From: Xestospongia bergquistia
Lineage: Eukaryota; Porifera; Demospongiae; Haplosclerida; Petrosiidae
Assembly: GCA_963965975.1 (NCBI GenBank)
Contig: OZ014424.1
Coordinates: forward strand, 1,550,001-1,614,000
DNA length: 64,000 bases
Direction of reading: 5' to 3'
Of this stretch, positions 26,501 to 38,800 are shown in pieces. Numbering within the stretch: position 1 is the stretch's first letter; each line of letters begins with the position of its first letter. The translations under genes and the position numbers were made by a program. Below the pieces are notes generated by a model. That model was not told the DNA's origin. It ran no database searches and saw nothing but the letters and a program-made list of their open reading frames with translations.

Positions 26501-29500
26501 GAGGTGGTATAATATTTACAAGATGTTGTTTTGCAGGCAGATTTTGTTTTCCAGGGAATATAACTTTTGTAGATATCACCGCTTGAATATGTGGAAATAA
26601 CTCGACTCCATATTTGGACAAGAGTGTTGGCAGTGTAATATATTTCAGTTCAGGGTGACCAGGAACATATTGTAAGAGATAGACATTCAACTGTTCAAAG
26701 CTGTAGATGTAAGCATCTCTGACCTGAGATACATTGTGAGGATCCAGTACAAAGGACAGAGCACATACAGCTTGTCCAAGAATATTCAGTGTTGCATTGT
26801 TGCTAGCATACAATACTATCTCATCATAGTTTACTTCATACAGAAGAAACTTGGTCTGCCAAAAATGTAGGATATCTTGAACTTTACTGACCCATTGAAA
26901 ATATTTATTAACATCATCCCAAGGACAGTATTGGACTTCATCTGGTGTGTAATCAGAGAGGAGACATTTTATATCATATAACTTTCGTGTGTTGCAATAT
27001 GCATTGAAGACCACACCCAATTGACTTATAATGGACTGATATTGAATGATCCAGTCAAAATTATTGGCTGTGACTGAGAGCTTGCTACAGACTGTGGAAA
27101 CCACATTCCAACAGAATTTTTGACGTACAGAGAGAGGACCAAACCATTCGATATTCGTGCATAAGGTGTCGACAGATGCTGAAAATATAGATTGTATGTG
27201 TTCATTATCTGTATCTTGAAGCGTCTCAAGGTCAGAAACTATATGTACAACCTAGAAGGTGAAAGGATTAAGAGATGATGGAGAAAATAAATCAATATAT
27301 GTAAATGGTTGGATAAGTAAATAGGTAGATAGATATAGGAACAGATATGGACTGATGGATGATACAAGTTGTTGGTATGCATTATTTATAGCTAATTGGC
27401 TGGACAACAAAACTAAACAAACTTACTTGCAGTGCATCTAATATAATCCAATGAAAGTTAAAATGTGGTATAAATCTAGATAACAGAATTGATATGTTAG
27501 CTGATATTATAGGCTGAAGATTGTTTTGTTGAATATAAGATTTCAAGAAAACACTAAACGATTGACAAGTACTAGTCTCCTCCACTTCTTGGATAGTATC
27601 AGTAGCATCAGTTGGAAATACAAACAGCTGTGGGACATCCAGCTGTAATAAATCAGGAATGAACTTTTCGGCACGTCCATTTTCTTTATAATGCTCTCCT
27701 ACTTTACATAAGAAAGTGAGTAAATGATTTTGATGCTCTTCTTCTGGGAAACTATTAGAAAAGAATGAACATCATATGATTGTTAGCTAAGAAATTACCG
27801 TTCAACTATAACACTAAAAAACTCAGACCATGTAGCATCATTAATATTAACTGTGTCAGGGATATATTGCTCCAGGAATTCATGCAAAAACTAGAGAGAG
27901 AGAGAGAGAATGAGTACGTGCATGTATGTGTGTGTGTGTGTGTGTGTGACAGAATGAATTTCAACAGTTGAGCCACATACTTCAATTGGCCAGATACGAA
28001 AATTCTTGTAAAGAACAAAAAACTGTTGTATTGACAGCAGGTGAAAATTCTTACGAGTATCTTCAAGTATTTGATTGACAATATGACTAAAAAACTCTCG
28101 ATCAGTGACAATGTTACCACGTCTCTGTTTTAGGAATTTTCTTAACAAATAGGGAGCTGAAGGGTCAGTCACTTTAACTATACTTAGTAACAGTTTCAAC
28201 CATATGAGACACTCGCTACAAAAGTTATTGTGGAGTTCACCAACATGCCACCCTCGATGTTTCCATATTTGCATCATTCCATTTAAGAAAGAGATACCCT
28301 AAGTAATTTCCATTAATACTCAATTACTATACAAGTCAGCCTTACTTCATCTAAAACTGTTGATATAGTGCCCTCTTGGCTAGCAAAGCCAACTTTATTA
28401 GGATCAGGTGATGTCAGGAAGGGTGAATATAATGCTCTTAATTTCGCCACTACACTTACTAACAATTCACGATCATTTCTGATAATACTCTCCAATGCTA
28501 ATACAAACTCTCTAATTGATAATGATGAGGATAAGCCACACCCATTATAAATATCACATACTTTGCTTGTATTAGTGGTCGTACAAACTGCTCATTAGCT
28601 ATACAATAGATCATGTGATGAACTGTAAACTGAGCTTCTGGTGGTAATTGAAGGAGAGATGTTAGTGACAATCCAACTTTGAAATTCTCTATTACTGTTT
28701 GTTTTAGTTCAATTGATATCTGAGGCTATTGACATGGACGATAATCAATAGTTCTAAAATATCAGGATCTTACTTTTAATAAAATTTGTTGCCACAAATC
28801 ACCAGTAGCTTGTGTCACCATATCCCTTTCACAAAGACACTTCAAATGTACTGATACTACGAGGAAACAACATCACATGACTGTCACATGACTATCACAT
28901 GTACTTACTCCACAGTATTTGAGAATAAACGAAAGAACTAGCAACTACTACTAGACAACTACGTTTGTCTTGACTAGAGACATTCATCATATGTTCACAA
29001 GCATCAGTTAACAGCTGGAATACACTTATATTGATCTCCTCTGGACCATATGATATCTCAAAGTCTTTCCTAATAAATCATAGTTAGATAATAAATAGTT
29101 GACTATATAGAACCTTTCCTTTTTACATTCATAGATGAATTCAGTATAGATAGATGGATTGACAGACTACTTACTGCTTAAAGAAATCGTGTAGAGTCTC
29201 TGATATTTGTTGAGGAGTCAAGCTTTCAAAAGTGCCAATACATCTTTTAGTGAAAACTTCTAACTGATCACATTCATAACATGGTTGAAACCTATATTAT
29301 AACAATACTGTTAATATGTCAATAATATTAATTGCTTACGTTCTCAGGCGATGTTCCAGAAGAATAAAAAAAGGAAATTCATGTTGAAAAGCAATATCAA
29401 AGTTATTCAAAAATATTTGAAGAAGTTCCTTGATATGCCTAAGGTCTTGTTTTGCCTACAACAACAAAGGAAAAAATGATTATCAACAAATCCATACACA

Positions 29501-29941
29501 TATATATTAAAATCAGATGTGCCAGACATAATAAAAAAAAGACAAGAAATGTCAAGTCAAATTTCAGATATAATTCTAAGATTGTGTTACTATATTTAGA
29601 TCATTAACTATTTTATGTTATAATGGACATGAATCAACTCTATAATATGTTCTTAATAAAAAGACCTTGGGAATTAAAATGACAAATACTTACAGCTTTT
29701 TCATATTCTGTAAACACATTCATTACTGAGATAAAGAGATCGATATCTGAAGTAACTGGCTTCATAACTTTTCTTTCAAATATTAACTTGGTTATTTCTC
29801 CCTTTAAATCATAAGAACTAGCACCAAAGAGCCAACTCATAAAACCTGTAAAATTAATTATTGTAGTATTGTCTTCATTATTATCTAGTCTATATATAAC
29901 TGATGTTAATCCTACTATGTACCTGTGTTTTGAGATTCCAT
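23517..29941 (-). CDS. Gene C: RNF213-type stalk fused to coiled coil and TKL kinase
   Basis: A paralogue of gene B. The start ATG is at 29941; exon 1 (29923-29941) encodes only MESQNT and joins the next exon in phase, as in gene A (MDPNAQPHNT). The stalk exons follow in the same order as in A, with the large exon 25437-27251. This joins in frame (a GAG codon, then GAT) to the last exon 23517-25181. That exon has the SEQIADYAPRLGFFDAEEAA helix, a 14-residue-period coiled coil shorter than in B, the SWKVSHREVTF linker and a TKL-type kinase. Kinase motifs are all present: GRGAWGAIRVA, VAVKQ, HRDVSSANVLL, DFG, SAPE. The protein stops about 12 residues after the kinase. B and C are very similar in the last exon and in its flanking intron, indicating recent duplication or conversion. 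No AAA+ or RING part is seen. Function is not known; a role as a kinase recruited through the RNF213-like stalk is inference. Confidence 0.87.
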
Positions 29942-30452
29942 TTCAGAACGGCAGAGAAATGAGAGATGATAGTGATTTCAGCTTGTTTGTTGAATAGAGT
30001 ATGGTCCCTCCATATGTGTAGTAAACCACACCCACTATAAATAATGTGTATTAATAATTATTTTTGTGGCAATACAAAATTAAGAATCAGCTCCACTAGA
30101 TTACTAATAAATGTAATTGAACTGCTTCTTTTAGTAAAGATGAGTACCTTCAAAATACTTACAATTTGTTATAGACATTCTCTTACGATATACAAAGCAG
30201 TCATTATATGGGAACAATGATAATTATCATTATATAATAGATCGGAAAAAATGTAATCATTTTGACATCAATAGTATTAAAAATTCTGAGCACAAGAAAT
30301 TGAAGAGAGAGAGAGAAAGAGAGAGAGAGAGAGGGTGTTAGTGAACAGTAGGAGATATAGGATAATACAAAAATCAATTGTCTGAAAGATAATATGAACC
30401 CTCAAAAGAAAAATTCATGTACGAGAAATTTTGAATGACGGACTACAATATT

Positions 30453-30491
<39 letters not shown>
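30453..30491. repeat. TAA trinucleotide microsatellite
   Basis: About thirteen uninterrupted TAA/ATA triplets. Confidence 0.95.
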
Positions 30492-30492
<1 letters not shown>

Positions 30493-30688
30493 TATTAAGT
30501 TCATTTTATTTGCTTTAGTTGAAAACGTAATGATGTGGGCGGGGCTAATGATTGGGTTCTCTTGATGAGGATGGGGGTGTGGCATGTAATGTACTATAAT
30601 GAGTGGGTTTGTCTGGGAAATGATGTGAATCTGAGAAAATAAAATTGAGAAATTCAAAATCTGCTTTTAAAACTTTTAATATACAAGT

Positions 30689-30749
<61 letters not shown>

Positions 30750-30974
30750 GTTATATATACTGTGTAATTTTAATATGATGGTCGTGAAATCAGATGTACA
30801 TCAATATCATATTAGCTCAAATCTTTGTTTATGAGTTTAATAGCAATCTATGAGTATTTGTTATCCTTTTTTAACCTCATGACATATGTACATTGGTAAG
30901 ACTACAGTAGTTTGGTTCTATGCATGTGTTATGTGTGTGTGTTGGTAAAGCAGCTTAAATTGTTGTATCTTACA

Positions 30975-31065
30975 ATGAGTACAGTGACATAGGATAGCTA
31001 CTATTAGTAACCCTCTAGGCTAGTTAACATCAGTACTTACTACAGTGACCTTAGGATAGCTACAA
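30975..31065 (-). repeat. 60-bp minisatellite, minus orientation
   Basis: One full and one partial unit (reverse complement of the AAGTACTGATGTTxACTAG type), with ATCAGTACTTACTACAGTGACC visible in parts on the plus strand. Confidence 0.75.
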
Positions 31066-31476
31066 ATTAGGCATGATATCATGAAATTGTGGAATGTGAA
31101 GAACATCATTTATCACTTAAAGTTTGAAAAGCTAGACTCTAGTTTTTTATAACATTCTAAACAAAGTAACAAGATTGATTCAATGATTCAATACCTTTCA
31201 CTCTAACAGAGATATAACATCGAAGTCAAAAATCAAACTGAACAGAGTATATGACACTTTTTCTATAAAGTATTTAATAATAATCACTATAAATTACATA
31301 GTATAATGTAATCTCTTATAAGACACACTGCATTTCAATGATGGGACAATCCAGGCCATGCCTACATAAGTAGTACTACTGCCTGCCTGATATAGTACAT
31401 TCTAAGATTACTCTAATCCATGACGGCCATTCTTAAATATGTTACATGTTCATGACAAGTACATATAAACGTATAA

Positions 31477-34400
31477 TCACTTACATGTACCTCTTGGAGC
31501 TCCACCCCCTTCGGTGAGAATAGCCGGACATACAGTCCCTTGATGACCTCGACTTCCACAATTATAACAAGTATAAGGATGAACAGGTGATCTTGACATC
31601 ATGGACGAGGGTGAATTAAGAGGAATACCCCCTAAAGTAGTAGTAATTGGATAATTAGGCATTCTTGGTGGCAATGCTGTTAAACCGGGTGTTGATCGGA
31701 TTAATCCATTAATAGATGTGTATGCTAAAAATGGCGTTTGTAGACGTCCCCCGCGTACAATTTGTGGAACAACCACAGGATTATGTACAATAGGATGACC
31801 ATGAGACCAATTTGCTGTGGTAACACCTTGAATTCGATTGGCCGTTGCCGTGGGAACTAAGGCGTGTGGTATCCTTGGCATATGAGTCTCAATAACATGA
31901 GACGTTGGATTGTGTAAAGTGTCCTTTCTATGAGACTGTGGAGTACTAAAATGATGTTGTGTTGGACTACACACAATGGGTCTATGTGATTTATCATCTA
32001 ATATACCTTGCTTGGAACTATCTGTTGACTTTGATGTTTCTGTTGGTACTATCTGATCTTCATTATGACTGGGCATGGCGGGTGTATGAGGTGGACTAAC
32101 AGACACTTGACCACATGTTGGAGAAGGGGAGGAACTTTGACTGACAGAGCCAAATCGTGTGTGTGTATCAGCATAGTCTGAGTGTTTGAGAGTAGAATCA
32201 CGATCTACTTCACCCCTCCCTAACTCAACAGCACTTCTTCGATGTTCTTTTACATGTCGACCACCATTCACAGCGCTAGGACCAGCTTCAACAATAGCAG
32301 TATCAATACTGCTTATCATAGCATCGGTTATACTGTCGCTATGACGATGGGTGTGGGTGGGTGTGGCTAGGTTATTATAAGCTTGTAATAAATCTAGGCT
32401 ACATGTACTGCCATGTAGACTAAGTTGGTCGATACTTGAGGAAGGAGTGAGGCGTTGTTGTTCTAAGAGGAGAGCAGCTGGAAGACTTGAGGTGGAAGGA
32501 CGTCTACTGATTGAAGAGAGTGGAATGTCACGGAATGAGGTAATATTGTTCTTTCTGGAGAGGAGAGAGAAAGAGAGACAGACAGACAGACAGAGAGGGA
32601 GAGAGAGTTATTCTCATATACTGTAATATACATTCATTTGGACCAGTGTGTACATGTACATGTATATAGATTTATATATATTTCATACTTACATGAGTTC
32701 ATCAATTTTTTGTTGAAGTTTTTTAGCAGCTCCTTGTGTCATACCCATCTCCTTCATCTTCTCTACTGATAGCTTTGAAACCTAAAGTGATCACAAAACA
32801 GTAAAATAACATGTAGAACACTGTAGTAAGTACTGATGTTTACTAGTCTATAACTTACTAATGGTAGCTATCTTAGGTCACTGTGGTAAGTACTGATGTT
32901 CACTAGTCTAGAGCTTACTAATGGTAGTTATCCTAGGTCACTGTAGTAAGTACTGATGTTTACTAGTCTATAACTTACTAATGGTAGTTATCCTAGGTCA
33001 CTGTAGTAAGTACTGATGTTTACTAGTCTAGAGCTTAGGCCACTATAAGTAAATACTCACACTTACTAACTTATAGTACATTATGATGACTTACCTCATC
33101 AAAGGACATATTTTGAAAGAGATAATCGTACTTGTGTAGTCGATGACCTTTCAACCATTTACGAAAATGATCAAACTCAGTTGGTGTATGGCAGACTGGT
33201 GTATAATTCCCAGGCCAACGCCCACTTCCTCCTACCACAGTCTTTGGGGAAGGGCTAGGAGACTCAAAATTTGTTGGTGTGTAAGAGAATGGAGGATAAG
33301 GTGAGTATGATGCGTTGTTACCATATTGATAGAGCTGAGGGAGAGAGGGAGAAAAAGGGACGGAGCGATCTTTGGTGGTTAAAGTTGTTGGACTAGGAGA
33401 GAGGAGAGCAGCTGTTGTTTTGACTGTGTTTGTGACAGAGGTAGACGGGATAGTTGATGCTTGAAATGGGGAAAAAGAGAGGTCCAGTTCAGGAGGGGGT
33501 GAGCAGCGATCAGCCCAATTCGATGACATAGTTGTGGGAGTGGTAACAGTTGTTGTGACAGTAGAGGTGATGGCAGGAGAGCGAGAGGAGACTGAGGTTA
33601 TAGTGGGAATATGGGAGGAATTAGATGTGATAATAGGGATGTGGGAGGAGCTGGATGTGATAATAGGGATGTAGGAGGAGCTGGATGTGATAACAGGGAT
33701 GTGGGAGGAGCTTGAGGTGACAATAGCTGTAATAGTGACAGGTTCCAACTTCTTTGTCATTTGTGGCGAATTTGATTCAATAGAATCAATTGATTTAGTT
33801 TGCTTTGTAGATCGAATTGGTTTCACTAGTTTTTTTAATGAGGAAGGTGACTCCATACCTGTTCCACTACTCCGAGCAGAGGTGGTTACAGATGACCGAC
33901 TTCCCACAGAAAAAGCTGGTGAACCATTAGCACGAGTGGTAGGAGGCGTGACCACATGACAGGCAGTTGTGGTAGGCGTGACTACTTGGTCAGAACTACC
34001 AAGAGAGGTTTGAGATGAAGAATGTAATCTTTCTGTTGAGCTTGAAGGAGTTGAGGTGACGGGAGTAAAGGCACTTTGGTTTGGACGAGCAGGATATGTA
34101 AAACGACGATTGATACTTGTTGAATCAATTTCCTTTTGTCCAGGAGATTGCTGAGTCGGCAAAGTATGGGAGACACGCCCTCCTCCTCCTCCCCCTACTG
34201 ACGAAATCAATGCATTATGAATTGCTGAGCGAGGACGAGATGGAGAGTTGGAGGGGGAATTATTAAGAAAGACAACAGCTGGTGCTGAAGGATGACGACT
34301 TTTACTTGAGTCCTTGTTTCTAACATCTAATGAATGAATAATAAAATGGAAAGATGTTATTTAAATGGACAAACAATATATAGAATGGATGACAAAATAA

Positions 34401-35800
34401 AAACAATACATTACATGTACATTACATAATAATTACATAATGTACATGTACATAAGTTTTAACTATAACTAAAATTAAGACCTTTTACATTATTATTGCA
34501 TGTGTTAATAATGGTAGGAGGAGCTAACTGAATAAAAGTAATAACGAAATGAATGCATTAATAATAGAAAATCTTGAATTCCATCACTTTTGTATATTTG
34601 TCTAAACATATCTATTTAACATATTGTCCAATACTTTATCTATATTAACTAAAATCATATACAATAACTAAAATCACATATATATACTGTTATAACTATA
34701 ACTAACTAGAACTATTTCTTGAAAAGGTTAAACTAATTAATACTAACAACTGTAAAGTACCAAAAATTAACTATAACAAACTAAAAGTAATCATAAAGAG
34801 ACCAAAATCAACTAATACTAACTAAAAATAAAAAACAAAATAAAATAAAATTAACACTAATATACAGTTATACATGTACATGTACATGTACTACATGTAC
34901 ATTGTATGTACTACATGTACATTATATGTACTAAATGTACATTATATGTACTACATGTACATTATATGTACTAAATGTACATTATATGTACAACATGTAC
35001 ATTGTATGTACTAAATGTACATGTATATGTACTAAATGTACATGTATATGTACTACATGTACATTATATGTACTACATGTACATGTATATGTACTAAATG
35101 TACATGTATATGTACTAAATGTACATGTATATGTACTAAATGTACATGTATATGTACTAAATGTACATGTATATGTACTAAATGTACATGTATATGTACT
35201 AAATGTACATGTATATGTATGGGAACAAAATGACAACAATGTTAGAGCAAAAACAGGTACACACAAATACATTTATAAGTACATGTACATGTACATTTAT
35301 GGGTTAACACAATGAGAACAATGCTAGAGACACACGCAATTACATGTACAATAGCGTAATGTACATACTTAATTATACCTAAGAGACTTGTCATTTTCTG
35401 TAAAGGTAAGGAGTCATCCTGCAAATCAGAGGGGCGTGGTTTAAAGAATTCCCGCACATGTTTACATTGAGATATACGAGCTGGTAATACAAAGAGATCA
35501 CTACAAATAAAAAGAAAAATGAACTTAACATAATGTACATTGTACATAACACACACACACACATATATATAATATATATATATATATATATGTCAGATAC
35601 ATGTACAACACACATAGAGTATAAACTCCATGTACTTAACATGTATTGTATTTGTATAATAAAAAAATATGACATGTATTTGAACACATACTGAGTATAT
35701 TGCCATAGATCTTGTAATCTCTTCTCTGCTAATTCTCTATTGCTACGACCTGATAGGAGCTTTCTCCCTGAGAGAGAGAGAGAGAGAGAGAGAGAGGAAG

Positions 35801-35885
<85 letters not shown>

Positions 35886-38800
35886 AGGGAGGGAGAGAGA
35901 GAGAGAGAGAGAGTCTCACACACATACTTACTAGTCTAGATATTGTTGTAAATTGTAGATAGCTATACTCATTAGTATTAGACAGACTACCATGCCAGCC
36001 AATACAGTGGACAAACAAGTTAACAACAATCACTATTACTATATTAATTGCATAATCTGTTGTGTACGTTCAAAAAGTTCAAAGGAATAGACAATGCAAT
36101 GTAGTGGAATATTATATAATTAATTGGCACATGTCTGGATTGTAACTTAATTTAATATACCTCTCAATGTCTGGCATCTGAAAAACCATCAAAGACCTCT
36201 AGACTATGAACATCAGTACTTACCACAGTGACATAGGATAGCTACCATTAGTAAGCTCTAGACTAGTGAACATAAGCAGTGACATAGGATAGCTACCATT
36301 AGTAAGCTCTAGACTAGTGAACATCAGTACTTACTACAGTGACCTAGGATAGCTACCATTAGTAAGCTCTAGACTAGTAAACATCATTACTCACAACAGT
36401 GACCTAGGATAGACTAGGATAGATACAATTAGTATTACACAAGTCTGCACAATGACCAAAGATGTATATTCTATAGCATGGCTAGAACTATCACGAAAGA
36501 CTAACTAACATTATCTTACAGAGGTCAAAACATCAAACAATGATCTATACTAGAGACCAAAGTGACTTAATAAGTAACTAAGGCATTTATCATAATAATC
36601 TTGGACAACTTCCTGGATACCTGCAAAGTGAGTAGCCTCACCCATATAATATATCATAGTAAAGTAGATTAACTGTTTATAATGATCATTGTCCAAATAT
36701 CTTAATATTAACAGCCCTACAACACTGAAACTGTAAATGCCTTGTAATTGTTGTTGTCCTTTTTACAGTCAGCAATTGCTTACCAGGTAAAAATGGAATG
36801 ACACGATTTTTCTTGCTTCTTTGACCTGATTCCTCAGGAAATAAATCAAGTAACTACATATAAAGAAATGGCTGATTAACAATAATGTCTTTGTAGCACA
36901 TGTACATGTAACAGCAAAGAGCAATAAGATAATATAAGACATGTGCCTATATTGTATATAGTTTGAGAGCAAATATAGATATTCATTGTATTGAACTAGA
37001 TTGTTTAAGCTTGTAAAGTGTGCTTAGTATAGATCAATATAGAAATGTCTTTAGTATAGAGGTGTTCTCAATATAGAGGCATCCTTAATATAGAGGTGTC
37101 CTCAATATAGATAGAAGTTGCTAAACATATTGTACTCAAGCAAACAAGTAATCTGAATTTGAGAGTGTGGATTGATCCTACTGTTTGTATAGTACTAGAT
37201 AGTTTAATATACCTTGTTTTGAAATGTGAAGAAATCCCCATATGTTCTTTGTATGTGACAATATGCACCATCTGACCATTCAACCTGTACAGGAAGTAGT
37301 ACATTAACTTCAGACAACCAGACAGACAAAGCCTTACTTCTAACACATAGGGGTATCTTTTATCTGAAGGTCTCTTGTAAACACCTTTTAACTCACAACT
37401 TAGAATAGTAGCTAAAATAAAATATAATAAAATGAATATTTTATATGGTTACTATATCAGCTTACCCTCATCACTAGGTACAGAGGGTCTATCAATGTTT
37501 AAGAGTGCAGCTTGTTCAGCTTCTTCTCTCTATGAAAATGAAATTCAATAATAATAAATGTTTCTATAGTAGTCATTGTGGTACTGATGTTCACTAGTCT
37601 GGAGCTTATTAATGGTATCTATTCTAGGTCACAGTGGTAAGTACTGATGTTCACTAGTCTAGAACTTACTAATGGTAGCTATCCTAGGTCACTGTGGTAA
37701 GTACTGATGTTCACTAGTCTGGAGCTTACTAATGGTATCTATCCTAGGTCACTGTGGTAAGTACTGATGTTCACTAGTCTGGAGCTTACTAATGGTATCT
37801 ATCCTAGGTCACTGTGGTAAGTACTGATGTTTACTAGTCTAGAGCTTACTAATGGTATCTATCTTAGGTCACTGTGGTCAGTACTGATGTTCACTAGTCT
37901 AGAACTTACTAATGGTATCTATCCTAGGTCACTGTGGTAAGTACTGATGATATGTTATAATAATCAATAATAGGAAACCTCACACTATTTACACATAACA
38001 ATATCACTTTTCATTGTCTATTATTTCATTACTAACTGTTAATGACTTAAGACAAAACACTCTTTAATAGACAACAAGAGAGAACTTGAGTCAATACATG
38101 TGTAACCAAATGAGGAACCTGCTGTACACTTGTTAACAATATAACTTACAATAGCTAACAAATTGAGTTACTATTTAACATCAATATATCATAATTATGT
38201 TTGTATAATGTGTTATTATATGTACATTAATAATGCTGTGTTGATATTGTGTATAGAGTGTGTTTTTCTATCAACATTGTATTTGCTGGTTTTAGATCAA
38301 CAAAATGTTCATATGTCAACTAAATATATGGTTCTCTCTCTCTCTCTCTCTCTCTTTTTCCCCCTCTCTCTCTCTTTACTATTACTTACCCCACAAACAT
38401 GTACTACTTCTAAACACTAGAGTAAAGCCATCCTCCCATTCTTTCTCCCACACATACACTACAACAGTAAACATCACCTTTACATACACAACAGACACAC
38501 ACATTCCTTATAACACAGTGTGTATTATCTTGAAATAGAGTACAGTAGCATATATTTGATATATATATAGAAAGCTCTTCACTATACAAATATATAACAC
38601 TTATCCCCACACAAGCAATATAATACTACTACATGTAGAGTTATATGTAGGTGTTAGTATTTATATGTAGTAATCGAGAGTTAATATAGTAATAGCACAA
38701 GAATGAATTTAATGATATTCACGACTGTTGTAACGTAAACACAATATTATTAGCAACATACCACTAACAGATATCACTTGGCATCTAAACTAATAATGTA

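Larger units (their letters stand above)
29942..31476. other. Intergenic region between gene C and the ZCCHC14-like gene
   Basis: It holds the promoter side of gene C and the 3' side of the next gene. Visible contents are simple repeats: GA tract at about 30305-30335, TAA triplets at 30453-30491, TACA/TA at 30687-30744, and about one and a half units of the 60-bp minisatellite in minus orientation at 30975-31065. No supported coding sequence is seen. Confidence 0.6.

Noticed and set aside
34935..35315. Overlapping ORFs on both strands with a seven-residue repeat
   Set aside because: The 21-bp minisatellite is a multiple of three, so all frames stay open; not a gene.
35740..36033. Ser/Leu- and Arg/Glu-repeat ORFs
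   Set aside because: Translation of a GA microsatellite in an intron.
38163..38610. Short ORFs around a CT-rich tract in the first intron of the ZCCHC14-like gene
   Set aside because: Low-complexity translation with no conserved motif; the intron is bounded by in-phase exons at 40235 and about 37529.
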